Assembly (NCBI GenBank): GCA_016209105.1
Contig: JACQWR010000018.1
Location: forward strand, 1-64,000
Direction: 5' to 3'
Source of the DNA: Deltaproteobacteria bacterium
Lineage (GTDB): Bacteria; Desulfobacterota; Syntrophia; Syntrophales; JACQWR01
DNA: 64,000 nucleotides
Position numbers and translations under genes: made by a program. The notes under the pieces are model-generated. The model ran no database searches. It was given only the letters and a program-made list of their open reading frames with translations, and had not been told where the DNA came from. Each line of letters begins with the position of its first letter. Within the stretch, counting starts at the first letter, position 1. Shown here piece by piece: positions 18,013-26,830 of this stretch.

Positions 18013-19965
18013 ATGGGAACCGTACTTTTCAGCACCTGGCAGGATGAACTGGTGGACAACCGGGGCAAGGGTGAGAAGGATCTCAAAGATCCGGGCACCA
18101 TCAAGCTTCCCGATGAATTCATGAAGGGCGAGCGCATCAAGGCCTTCATGGGGTGGGACGGCATCGTCCTTCGCGACGCAGACGTGGATATTGTCGGCAT
18201 GTGCGCCGAGTACGCGGCAGCGGTACAGAAGGAGTCCTGCGGAAAATGCTTCCCCTGCCGGATCGGCACTAGGGTTGTCCGGGATCTGTTGCGGAAAATC
18301 GCCGATGGCCAGGGACGACCGGAGCACCCGGCAAAGATACGGGAACTCTCTCTCAATATCCGGGAGGGCTCCAAATGTTCTATCGGGCAAACGGGGCTTA
18401 CCCCTATCCTCCACGCGCTGGAACATTTTTCTGATGCATTCTCCCGTGCCATTGCAGACGGCAGGAAAGCCGCCGCAGGCAAATACCGGGCCGCCGTGAC
18501 CGCCCCCTGCATGAGCGTATGCCCCAGCAGCCTGAACATCCCCCGGTACATAGAAGACATCAGCGAAGGGAAATACGGTGCGTCGCTTGCCGCCATCCGG
18601 TGCGACACCTGTCTCCCCGGCACCCTGGGGAGGGTATGCGTGCGCCCCTGCGAGTCCAACTGCCGCAGGGCCAACATTGACGAAGCGATTGCCATTAAAT
18701 ATCTCAAGCGGTTCGTTGCCGACTACGAAATCGAAAAAAGGAAGCCGCACCACACCGACCGGAAAGCGCCGACGAACAAGAAGGTCGCCGTCATCGGCGC
18801 CGGCCCCGCAGGTCTTTCCTGCGCCTACTACCTTGGCCTCAAGGGATACGGCGTGACGATCTTCGAACGCCTCCCTGAACCGGGAGGGATGGCGGCGGTG
18901 GGTATTCCCGATTACCGCCTGCCCCGCGATATCCTGCAGCGAGAAGCGGATATCGTCAAGGAAGCGGGAGTGGAAATCCGCTATAACGTCACGGTGGGAA
19001 AGGAGGTGACCCTCACGGAACTCCAGAGCGGCTATGACGCGATCTTTATCGGCGTCGGCGCACAGGGAAGTTCCCCTATGGGCGTGGAGGGGGAGGATGA
19101 AGGATATCGGGGTTTCATTCCCGGCGTCAAATACCTGCTCGACATAAATATGGGAAAAGATCCCTATCCGGAAGGCAAGAAAGTCGTCGTGGTAGGCGGC
19201 GGGAATGTGGCGATTGACTGCGTGCGCTCTTCATTCCGCATCGGCAAGAGCGACGTCAATTTGGTGTACCGCCGGACAAAGAAGGAAATGCCCGCCGATC
19301 CCGTGGAGATTAAGGATGCGGAGGAAGAAAACGTCAATTTCCATTACCTCTGCAATCCCAAACGGATCATTGCGACGGCAGGCACGGTCACCGGGGTGGA
19401 ATGCATCCGGATGGAACTGGGAGAGCCGGACGAGAGCGGCAGAAGAAGACCGGTGCCGGTGCAGGGTTCGGAGTTCGTCATCGAAACGGATATCCTCATA
19501 CCGGCCATCGGCCAAATGATTGATCTCTCGTTCCTGGAAGAAAAGACGGGCGTAGAAATAACCAAAAAGAATACGATCTTCATTGACCCGAATACCTTTG
19601 AGACATCCCGAAAGGGGATTTTTTCGGCGGGGGACTGCGTAACCGGTCCCGACGTGCTGGTGCGCGCCGGCGGCAACGGCAGACGCGCCGCGGATAAGAT
19701 AGACAGCTACCTCCAGGGCATGGACCCGGAACCTTCCCTGGAGGAACGCTTCAACAGCCTTTTCGCCGCCATCAAGGTATACAATAAAAACGAAAAACTC
19801 GGCATCCCCGGCGGCCGACATACGATACACCTGCGCATGCTTCCTCCCGACTTAAGAAAACTGACGTTCGCAGAAGTGGAGGAGGGGTTCAAAACCAACG
19901 AAGCCTTACGTGAAGCGGCGCGGTGTCTCCGCTGCTACCGGATCGGAATGATTGCAACCGCCTGA
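18013..19965 (+). CDS. Atypical complex I input subunit: NuoF C-terminal Fe-S domain fused to a GltD/NfnB-like FAD-NAD(P) module
   Basis: 650 aa, in the position where nuoE-nuoF normally lie. Residues 1-145 match only the C-terminal part of NuoF, including the N3 [4Fe-4S] ligands (ESCGKCFPC, Cys76/79/82, and Cys122). The N-terminal FMN/NADH-binding Rossmann domain and the SLBB domain are absent. Residues about 160-240 are the GltD-type N-terminal Fe-S domain (Cys166, 170, 197, 200, 209, 213, 217). A flavin site follows (VAVIGAGPAGLSCAYYL, about 258) and an NAD(P) site (VVVVGGGNVAIDC, about 391) with VYRRTKKEMPA, the Tyr-Arg-Arg associated with NADPH binding in GltD/NfnB. IFSAGDCVTGPD closes the FAD site. 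Inference: this subunit feeds electrons, probably from NADPH, into the NuoG Fe-S chain. AGGGAG precedes the ATG. Confidence 0.88.
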   Translation: MGTVLFSTWQDELVDNRGKGEKDLKDPGTIKLPDEFMKGERIKAFMGWDGIVLRDADVDIVGMCAEYAAAVQKESCGKCFPCRIGTRVVRDLLRKIADGQGRPEHPAKIRELSLNIREGSKCSIGQTGLTPILHALEHFSDAFSRAIADGRKAAAGKYRAAVTAPCMSVCPSSLNIPRYIEDISEGKYGASLAAIRCDTCLPGTLGRVCVRPCESNCRRANIDEAIAIKYLKRFVADYEIEKRKPHHTDRKAPTNKKVAVIGAGPAGLSCAYYLGLKGYGVTIFERLPEPGGMAAVGIPDYRLPRDILQREADIVKEAGVEIRYNVTVGKEVTLTELQSGYDAIFIGVGAQGSSPMGVEGEDEGYRGFIPGVKYLLDINMGKDPYPEGKKVVVVGGGNVAIDCVRSSFRIGKSDVNLVYRRTKKEMPADPVEIKDAEEENVNFHYLCNPKRIIATAGTVTGVECIRMELGEPDESGRRRPVPVQGSEFVIETDILIPAIGQMIDLSFLEEKTGVEITKKNTIFIDPNTFETSRKGIFSAGDCVTGPDVLVRAGGNGRRAADKIDSYLQGMDPEPSLEERFNSLFAAIKVYNKNEKLGIPGGRHTIHLRMLPPDLRKLTFAEVEEGFKTNEALREAARCLRCYRIGMIATA

Positions 19966-19981
19966 TGACCAAGGGACAACC

Positions 19982-22396
19982 ATGATAACGTTAACAATCA
20001 ACGGCAAAAAGATAGAAACCCGCGCGGGAAAAACCATCCTGGAAGCGGCGCGGGATAACGGCATTGACATACCGACCCTCTGTTATCATGAACATCTTCT
20101 GCCCATAGGCTCATGCCGGCTTTGCATTGTTCAGGTGGAAGGGTACGACAAGCCTGTCACCTCCTGTACCACCCCTGCCCTGGACGGAATTTCCGTCACC
20201 ACGCAATCCGACGCCCTTTTCCGCATGCGGAGGGAATTTCTCCAGTTGATTCTGAGCTACCATCCCCTTGATTGCCCCCAGTGCGATAAGGGCGGGGAGT
20301 GCAAACTCCAGGATCTTGTGTACGCGCACGGAATAGAAAAAGTTGAATACGCGGTAAGTCGTGAGGGAAAGGCGGAGGCCTATGCCACGCCCCTGATACG
20401 GTACTGGGAAAATCGGTGCGTTCTGTGCGGCAGGTGCTTTCGCGCATGCCGCGAGATATCCGGAAGAGAGGCGATTGATATCGAGGGAAGCGGCTGCGAT
20501 GCGCGGGTCTCCGCAGTCAACAGAGAAGACTGCATATCGTGCGGCGAATGCATCTCCCTGTGCCCCGTGGGCGCCCTCACGGAACGCATAAGCCCCATAA
20601 AGAAGAGGCCCTGGCAGGACGAACGCACGGAAACCACCTGCCCCCACTGTGGATTCGGCTGCCAGATCGGGCTCGATGTGTTTGAAGGACGGTACATCAG
20701 CAAGGTAATCACGAACAGCGCGACGGAACCAAACCAGAGCTCCCTGTGTGTGCGGGGCAGGTTTGGGTATGACTTTGCCAACAGCGAAACGATTCTTCGC
20801 ACTCCCCGTCTTTTAGTCGGCAACAATCAGAGGTCATGCGATCTCAGAGACGCCGTAACCTTTACCGCTGAACATCTCAAGAAACTCCGTGCTGCGGAAA
20901 AAGAGATGGGGTGCATAGTCTCCCCGCGTTCAACAAACGAGGAAATATACCTTGTTTCGCAAATCGCAAAGCTCCTGGGAAACTGTCCTGTCGGATCATC
21001 CGCGTACTATCATACGGGAAAAGTGCTGGACGCCATGGGACAAACGGGACTGCCCCGCACCTTTAACTATGGGACGCTTGCCGAATGCGACCTCGTAATC
21101 GCCGCCGGCGCCGGTCTCCTGGCCAACAACCATCTCCTGGCCAACAAGGCGCGGGAAGCCGTCAAAAACATCGGCGCCAAGATCATCGTCATTGATCCCC
21201 TTCCCACACCGCTCACCCGCATTGCCGATGCCTGGCTGCAAATTGAACCGGGAACGGATGCCTGCCTGTTCAACTCCATTTCCGGCAGATTGATCGCAGA
21301 GGGAAAACACGCCCGGGAAGCGGAGGAGCTGGAAGGATTCCCCGATTATGCCGCCTCGCTCAAGGCATACGGGAAAGATCATGCCCCTGCCGTCTGCGGC
21401 TTGAGCGTTGAGGCCTTTGAAAAGGCCTATTCCCTCGTCGGCAACGCCACGCGGACAGGCGTCATTTTCGGTTCAGGAATCAGCGCTACAGATGAGAGCA
21501 TGGCGTCATTGCTCAATTTCTGTCTGCTGAAAAACCTGCAGAGGGGGGGCGTCGTCATGCCGGTTTCACTGCAGGCCAATGCCCTTGGCGCCGCAACAGT
21601 TGGGGGAGGCATCGTGCCTGCCCATGAAATTCTCCTCAATCCCGGACTTGCGGGGCTCCTCATTTTCGAGGACAACCCCTTCGTCTATCTGGATGGAACG
21701 CCTCTGCGGAACAATTTGTCCAAGCTGGATTTCCTGGCGCTTTGTGATGCCCTGCCTTCACCGCTCCTGGACCTTGCGCATGTGGTCGTTCCCTCCTCAA
21801 CGTTCGCCCAAAAAAACGGCACCTTTATCTCCGGTGACGGAACGGTAAGAGAACTGCGCCAGGCGACAGGCGCCACCTCGAGGGGGTTTGAGTTCTTACG
21901 GCTCCTCCTCCATAAGCTGGGAGGCGTTCTCTATGCGTCGCCGCAACACGTCAACGAAACCATAGCAACCAACGGCGTACTGGAAAAGTCGGGTTGCAGA
22001 CTAAAGACCGCCGCCGGCAGCATGAAGGAAGGGTTCATTGTTCGGCAGTCCCCACGCACTCAGGCAGCACCGGTGGAAAAGCCCTACAAGCTCATTCTGC
22101 GCGATCTCTTTATCAGCGACTATCTCGTGAGCAGGAATTCCTATGCAAAGGGCATTGACTTGGTTTATAAAGACGCTCTCTATATTTCCCCGGAAGACGC
22201 CTCGGCCCTCAGCGTAGAGAACGGTGATCTCCTCGTCATCGAGAACGACCTCGGTTCGTCCGCCCGATCCGTAACCGTGAAAGAAGGTCTCAAAAAAGGG
22301 GTCTTGGAGGGCGTGCTTTTTAAAGAGAGACAGAATTTCTTAAAGCTCACTGCGGCTCCGACGAAAGTTATCTCTGTCTCACTGACTAAAGGTTGA
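19982..22396 (+). CDS. nuoG: NADH-quinone oxidoreductase subunit G
   Basis: The Fe-S-rich subunit wiring the input module to NuoI/NuoB. 804 aa from ATG 19982, chosen because AAGGGA sits 5 bp upstream; the frame is open from 19952 but that ATG overlaps the previous gene. Domains: N-terminal [2Fe-2S] (TLCYHEHLLPIGSCRLC, then C of SCTTPALDG), the His-Cys cluster (HPLDCPQCDKGGECKLQD), two [4Fe-4S] motifs (CVLCGRCFRAC and CISCGECISLCP), then a molybdopterin-oxidoreductase-like region starting TCPHCGFGCQIGLDV (N7-type cysteines present). Such domains carry no molybdenum in NuoG. Followed by a 144-bp spacer occupied by dispersed repeat A. Confidence 0.95.
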   Translation: MITLTINGKKIETRAGKTILEAARDNGIDIPTLCYHEHLLPIGSCRLCIVQVEGYDKPVTSCTTPALDGISVTTQSDALFRMRREFLQLILSYHPLDCPQCDKGGECKLQDLVYAHGIEKVEYAVSREGKAEAYATPLIRYWENRCVLCGRCFRACREISGREAIDIEGSGCDARVSAVNREDCISCGECISLCPVGALTERISPIKKRPWQDERTETTCPHCGFGCQIGLDVFEGRYISKVITNSATEPNQSSLCVRGRFGYDFANSETILRTPRLLVGNNQRSCDLRDAVTFTAEHLKKLRAAEKEMGCIVSPRSTNEEIYLVSQIAKLLGNCPVGSSAYYHTGKVLDAMGQTGLPRTFNYGTLAECDLVIAAGAGLLANNHLLANKAREAVKNIGAKIIVIDPLPTPLTRIADAWLQIEPGTDACLFNSISGRLIAEGKHAREAEELEGFPDYAASLKAYGKDHAPAVCGLSVEAFEKAYSLVGNATRTGVIFGSGISATDESMASLLNFCLLKNLQRGGVVMPVSLQANALGAATVGGGIVPAHEILLNPGLAGLLIFEDNPFVYLDGTPLRNNLSKLDFLALCDALPSPLLDLAHVVVPSSTFAQKNGTFISGDGTVRELRQATGATSRGFEFLRLLLHKLGGVLYASPQHVNETIATNGVLEKSGCRLKTAAGSMKEGFIVRQSPRTQAAPVEKPYKLILRDLFISDYLVSRNSYAKGIDLVYKDALYISPEDASALSVENGDLLVIENDLGSSARSVTVKEGLKKGVLEGVLFKERQNFLKLTAAPTKVISVSLTKG

Positions 22397-22397
22397 C

Positions 22398-22521
22398 GAC
22401 TCCGTAAAACGTCCGGATGCTGCGTTACGCTTCATCCTTCGTCGCTGCAGCGTACACAGAAGTACGCCTCACTCCTCAGGCTTCGCGTGCCCTGCCTGCG
22501 GAGCTTTTTACGAAGCCGTCC
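22398..22521. repeat. Long imperfect palindrome, dispersed-repeat family A, copy 2 (inside the nuo operon)
   Basis: Left arm GACTCCGTAAAACGTCCGG, right arm GGAGCTTTTTACGAAGCCGTC: imperfect inverted copies about 80 bp apart. The interior holds ATGCTGCGTTACGC, CCTTCGTCGCTGC, AGTACGCCTCACTCCTCAGG and CGTGCCCTGCC. Several blocks are shared with the reverse complement of the copy at 11,303-11,439. It starts 1-2 bp after the nuoG stop and ends 20 bp before the nuoH start, so it splits the operon into a peripheral half and a membrane half. Confidence 0.8.
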
Positions 22522-22540
22522 TGAAATTAAGGGTAGAACT

Positions 22541-23527
22541 ATGGAAACGCTATATTTCGTTCTGGAATCCCTGATAAAAAACATCGTGGTCATCGCCTGC
22601 TTGATGCTTTTTGTCGCCTACCTCACGCTCGCGGAACGGAAGATTTTAGGTTATATCCAGGTGCGGGTGGGACCGAACCGTGTCGGGCCGTTCGGCATAT
22701 GGCAGCCCATCGCGGACGGCATTAAGTCCTTCTTCAAGGAAGACGTGATTCCCCTGAATGCGGACAAGCCCATCTATATCCTTGCTCCGATGATTTCCTT
22801 CTTTACCGCTCTTTCCATGTTCGCCCTGATTCCCTTCGGGGACAAAATATATCTCTTCGGCAGAGAAATAAAACTCGTTATCGCCGACGTTGATGTGGGG
22901 ATTTTATATATATTTGCCCTGGGGACGCTCGGTGAATACGGCATCGTCCTCGGCGGATGGTCTTCCGGGAACAAATACGGCATTCTGGGCTCGCTCCGGG
23001 CCGCGGCTCAGATGATCAGCTATGAAGTCGCCCTCGGCATCATTCTCATGGGCACTATCATCCTGGCCGGTTCGCTCAGGCTGACCGAGATCGTGCAGGC
23101 GCAGCGAAACACCTGGTTCATCGTGTATCAGCCCTTCGCGTTTCTGCTCTATGTTGTCGCCGCTCTTGCCGAAATAAACAGAACGCCCTTCGACATGCCG
23201 GAATCGGAAAGCGAGCTTGCCTGCGGATTCAATATAGAATACAGCAGCATGAAATTCGCCCTTTTTATGATTGCCGAGTATGCCCACCTGGTGACGGTTG
23301 CGGCGCTCTGCACCACGTTCTTTCTCGGCGGCTGGTTGGGACCAGTGCTTCCGGGACCGGTGTGGTTTATCCTCAAAACGCTGGTCATGATATTCGTCTT
23401 TATCTGGATACGGGGCACCTTCCCGCGGCTGCGCTACGATCACATCATGAAATTCGGATGGAAAGTGCTTTTCCCGCTGGCGCTCCTGAACCTCGTGATT
23501 ACCGCTTTCTTTGCCACGCTTTCGTAA
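22541..23527 (+). CDS. nuoH: NADH-quinone oxidoreductase subunit H
   Basis: Membrane subunit forming the quinone-access chamber next to NuoB/NuoD. 328 aa from ATG 22541 (METLYFVLESL), preceded by AAGGG at 7 bp. The frame extends upstream to 22487, but that part lies in the repeat. Signatures: LAERKILGYIQVRVGPNRVGPFG (read in two parts) and AEINRTPFDMPESESELACGFNIEY. About eight hydrophobic helices. Starts the membrane-arm half of the operon. Confidence 0.97.
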   Translation: METLYFVLESLIKNIVVIACLMLFVAYLTLAERKILGYIQVRVGPNRVGPFGIWQPIADGIKSFFKEDVIPLNADKPIYILAPMISFFTALSMFALIPFGDKIYLFGREIKLVIADVDVGILYIFALGTLGEYGIVLGGWSSGNKYGILGSLRAAAQMISYEVALGIILMGTIILAGSLRLTEIVQAQRNTWFIVYQPFAFLLYVVAALAEINRTPFDMPESESELACGFNIEYSSMKFALFMIAEYAHLVTVAALCTTFFLGGWLGPVLPGPVWFILKTLVMIFVFIWIRGTFPRLRYDHIMKFGWKVLFPLALLNLVITAFFATLS

Positions 23528-23536
23528 GGTGATGAA

Positions 23537-23941
23537 ATGATTCTTCCGCTTCTGAAAGGGTTGTTGCTGACATTAAAGAGATTCTTCTCAAAACCGGTCA
23601 CCATCAGGTATCCGGAAGAACGGCGCCCTATCGCGGCGCGTTGGCGCGGAATCCACTATTTTGAAAAGAACAACCGGGGAGAAACCCTCTGCGTAGCCTG
23701 CGGCCTGTGCGTAGCCGCCTGTCCCTCTCACTGCATAAGCCTCGAAATACGGGAGAAGGAAGACGGTTCGCGCTACCCGGCAAAATACGAAATTGATGCC
23801 TTACGGTGCATATTCTGCGGCTACTGCCAGGAGGCGTGTCCCGTCAATGCCATTAAACTCGGGCAGGACTACGAGTACGTGCACTACAACCGAAAGGATT
23901 TTCTGCTTACGAAAGAAAAGCTCCTGTCCATGAAACGATAA
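23537..23941 (+). CDS. nuoI: NADH-quinone oxidoreductase subunit I
   Basis: Two-cluster ferredoxin-like subunit (N6a, N6b) that relays electrons from NuoG to NuoB. 134 aa. The two motifs are CVACGLCVAACPSHC and CIFCGYCQEACPVNA. An amphipathic N-terminus (LLKGLLLTLKRFF) anchors it to the membrane arm. 9 bp after nuoH. Confidence 0.97.
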   Translation: MILPLLKGLLLTLKRFFSKPVTIRYPEERRPIAARWRGIHYFEKNNRGETLCVACGLCVAACPSHCISLEIREKEDGSRYPAKYEIDALRCIFCGYCQEACPVNAIKLGQDYEYVHYNRKDFLLTKEKLLSMKR

Positions 23942-23963
23942 GGGGAACTAACAGGGAATGACA

Positions 23964-24491
23964 ATGGATTTTTCATGGTTTAAATGGTTGATGTTCATCG
24001 TGGCGGCTGCGCTTTCCATCGTCGGCTCACTCATGATGGTTACCAGGAGGAACGCCATCCACAGCGCTCTGTGGATGATCGCCACGTTTATCGCCATCGC
24101 CGTCATCTATGTGATGCAAAACGCCCAGTTCATCGCCATCGCGCAGATCATGGTCTATGCCGGCGCCATCATGATGCTGATCCTTTTCGTCATTATGCTC
24201 GTTAACCTGGAAAAAGACAGCGTCCCGGAAAGGAAATTTTCTTCCCGAAAGTTCACCGGGGCAGTCATTACCATCATGCTATTCTTTGAAATACTGGTTA
24301 TCGCCACGGCATACCAGATAACGGGGAGAGAGGCCGTTTATTCGGCCAGTATGCTGGAGCGTACCGGTAACGTCAGGGTCATGGGCAGCCTGCTCTACGG
24401 CCAGTATTTGTTCCCCTTCGAACTCGCATCCATACTCCTGCTCATCGGCATTGTTGGCGCCGTCATCCTGGCGAAGAGAAAAAAAGAATAA
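23964..24491 (+). CDS. nuoJ: NADH-quinone oxidoreductase subunit J
   Basis: Antiporter-associated membrane subunit with five transmembrane helices. 175 aa. The central [23 protein letters not shown] segment (read in parts) is the family's conserved helix 3, which includes the pi-bulge Tyr-Ala-Gly region. ATG 23964 is preferred because AGGGA lies 6 bp upstream; ATG 23958, two codons earlier, touches the SD. Confidence 0.95.
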   Translation: MDFSWFKWLMFIVAAALSIVGSLMMVTRRNAIHSALWMIATFIAIAVIYVMQNAQFIAIAQIMVYAGAIMMLILFVIMLVNLEKDSVPERKFSSRKFTGAVITIMLFFEILVIATAYQITGREAVYSASMLERTGNVRVMGSLLYGQYLFPFELASILLLIGIVGAVILAKRKKE

Positions 24492-24505
24492 GAGAGGAAA
24501 CGAAC

Positions 24506-24817
24506 ATGCTCCAAGACATCCCCCACGGCTTCTATTTTATCTTGAGCGGCATACTCTTTACGATCGGTGCCATCGGCGCAATCACGAGAAGAAACGCCAT
24601 CGTCATATTCATGTGCATCGAATTGATGCTGAACGCCGTAAATCTGGCATTCATCACGGCGGGCAATGCTCTTTCCTCCATGGATGGCGCCGTATTCGTT
24701 TTTTTTATCATGACCGTTGCCGCCGTCGAGGCCGCCGTGGGATTGGCCATATTCATAACAATCTTCCGGCTCAAAGGCACCATCAACGCCGATGAAGTGA
24801 ATCTTTTGAAAGGTTAA
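24506..24817 (+). CDS. nuoK: NADH-quinone oxidoreductase subunit K
   Basis: Three-helix antiporter-like (MrpC-type) membrane subunit. 103 aa. The conserved helix-2 glutamate is in [15 protein letters not shown], and the helix-3 glutamate in [21 protein letters not shown] precedes the ATG. 3 bp before nuoL. Confidence 0.97.
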   Translation: MLQDIPHGFYFILSGILFTIGAIGAITRRNAIVIFMCIELMLNAVNLAFITAGNALSSMDGAVFVFFIMTVAAVEAAVGLAIFITIFRLKGTINADEVNLLKG

Positions 24818-24820
24818 CGG

Positions 24821-26809
24821 ATGGCAGACTATATCTGGCTCATACCCTTCTTCCCGGCAGTCGGTTTTCTCATCAACGGATTATCCTGCAATAAAACGTC
24901 GAAGACGTTTGTTTCCTGGGTCGCCTGTGGCGCACTGTTTTTCTCCTTCCTGGTATCGGCGGCAATCTTCGTGAATTTTCTCCAGCTACCCGCGGAGGGC
25001 CGTATCTTCGAGAAGGACGTTTTCGACTGGATCGTTTCGGGCGAGCTGGCGGTGCGGATGGGGTTTAAGATTGACGCCCTCTCCGTGATCATGTGCCTCG
25101 TCGTCACGGGAGTCGGGTTTCTCATCCATGTGTACTCCGTGGGCTACATGCACGATGATCCGGGCTTTACCCGCTACTTCACCTATCTGAACCTTTTCGT
25201 TTTCATGATGCTCCTGCTGGTCACGGGCAACAACCTGCTCCTGATGTTTGTGGGGTGGGAAGGCGTGGGCCTGTGTTCCTATCTGCTCATCGGTTTCTGG
25301 TATGAAAAGGATTCCGCGTCCAACGCGGGAAAGAAAGCATTCATCGTCAACCGGATCGGCGATTTCGGGTTCCTGCTGGGGATATTCCTCCTTTTTGTAA
25401 GCCTCGGAACGCAGGGTGTATGGACGCTGAAATTCTCCGAAATTCAGCCGAATGCCCACCTCCTGAGCGTTCCCCTTGCGACGGCGATCACGATGTTGTT
25501 TTTCGTGGGCGCCGTGGGCAAATCGGCCCAGATTCCCCTGTACGTGTGGTTGCCTGACGCCATGGAGGGTCCAACTCCCGTCAGTTCCCTGATCCATGCC
25601 GCAACCATGGTAACCGCGGGTGTTTACATGATTGCGCGGCTGAACTTTCTCTATTCGATGGCTCCCGACACCCTGTTCGTCGTTGCCCTGATCGGCGCGC
25701 TCACGGCCATCTTTGCCGCCTCTATCGGCTTCGCCCAGTATGACATCAAAAAGGTGCTTGCCTATTCCACAATCAGCCAGTTGGGCTACATGTTCGTCGG
25801 CGTGGGCGTGGGCGCCTACGCGGCGGGTATTTTCCATCTCATGACCCATGCCTTCTTCAAGGGCCTGCTGTTTCTCGGCGCGGGCAGCGTCATGCACGCC
25901 ATGAGCGGCGAACTGGACATGAGGAACATGGGCGGCTTGCGGAAAAAGATCCCCATTACCTACTGGACATTTTTCATCGCCTGCCTCGCCATCGCCGGCA
26001 TCCCCGGCCTGTCGGGATTTTTCAGCAAGGACGAAATTCTGTGGAAGGCCTTCAGTTCGCCTCACGGCCATCCCGGCATCTGGCTCTTGGGCACCGTGGC
26101 CGCCGGCATGACTGCGTTTTACATGTTTCGACTCCTGTTCCGCACCTTCTTCGGGGAGTGCCGGGCGTCGGATGAGGTAAAACACCACATTCACGAGTCG
26201 CCGAAAATCATGACCGTGCCGCTCATAATACTGGCGGCGCTGTCCATTGCGGGCGGCTACCTTGGGGTCCCCCATATCCTGGGCGGCGGCAACCGCATCG
26301 AACGTTTCCTCGAACCCGTCCTGGGGCCGCCCCAGCATGCCGTGGCAACTCGGGATATGAGTATCACGGCAAGCGCCTGGGCCTCCGTGGGGGCGGAAGA
26401 AGCCGCGGGCGGCGGCTCACTGGAGCTTATCCTGATGGCGACATCGGTGCTCATCGGCCTTTTCGGCATCTATCTGGCCTATTTGTTCTATGTGAAAAAT
26501 CCGGAATTACCCAAGCGTTTCACAGAACGGTTCCGCAGTCTCTACCGCGTCGTCAACCACAAGTATTATGTTGACGAGTTCTATGAAGCCATCTTTGTCC
26601 GAGGCCTTCTGAAAGTGGGGGGCGGTCTTATGCGCGTCGTTGATGACGGCATGATCGAAGGCTCCGTTAACGGGACGGGTTCCCTGATGAAGCGCATGGG
26701 CGGCATCATACGATTGATCGAGACCGGTTATGTTCAGGCGTACGCCTTTGGGATCATTGTGGGTGCGATCTTTGTGGCCGGTTATCTGATTATGAAACCA
26801 ATCATGTAA
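24821..26809 (+). CDS. nuoL: NADH-quinone oxidoreductase subunit L
   Basis: Distal proton-pumping antiporter-like subunit with the long lateral helix. 662 aa. Core motifs: FVGWEGVGLCSYLLIGFWYE (essential Glu), VGAVGKSAQIPLYVWLPDAM (pump Lys), SLIHAATMVTAGVYM and FGFAQYD-type KKVLAYSTISQLGYM. The C-terminal lateral helix and last transmembrane segment are intact, ending AFGIIVGAIFVAGYLIMKPIM. Confidence 0.97.
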   Translation: MADYIWLIPFFPAVGFLINGLSCNKTSKTFVSWVACGALFFSFLVSAAIFVNFLQLPAEGRIFEKDVFDWIVSGELAVRMGFKIDALSVIMCLVVTGVGFLIHVYSVGYMHDDPGFTRYFTYLNLFVFMMLLLVTGNNLLLMFVGWEGVGLCSYLLIGFWYEKDSASNAGKKAFIVNRIGDFGFLLGIFLLFVSLGTQGVWTLKFSEIQPNAHLLSVPLATAITMLFFVGAVGKSAQIPLYVWLPDAMEGPTPVSSLIHAATMVTAGVYMIARLNFLYSMAPDTLFVVALIGALTAIFAASIGFAQYDIKKVLAYSTISQLGYMFVGVGVGAYAAGIFHLMTHAFFKGLLFLGAGSVMHAMSGELDMRNMGGLRKKIPITYWTFFIACLAIAGIPGLSGFFSKDEILWKAFSSPHGHPGIWLLGTVAAGMTAFYMFRLLFRTFFGECRASDEVKHHIHESPKIMTVPLIILAALSIAGGYLGVPHILGGGNRIERFLEPVLGPPQHAVATRDMSITASAWASVGAEEAAGGGSLELILMATSVLIGLFGIYLAYLFYVKNPELPKRFTERFRSLYRVVNHKYYVDEFYEAIFVRGLLKVGGGLMRVVDDGMIEGSVNGTGSLMKRMGGIIRLIETGYVQAYAFGIIVGAIFVAGYLIMKPIM

Positions 26810-26830
26810 ACTTGAGGCGCGGTACTCGTT

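Noticed and set aside
24986-26338. A 450-aa open frame on the minus strand across nuoL
   Set aside because: It is the antisense shadow of nuoL. It is rich in His, Gly, Glu and Arg with no domain, and the plus-strand frame is an unmistakable NuoL.
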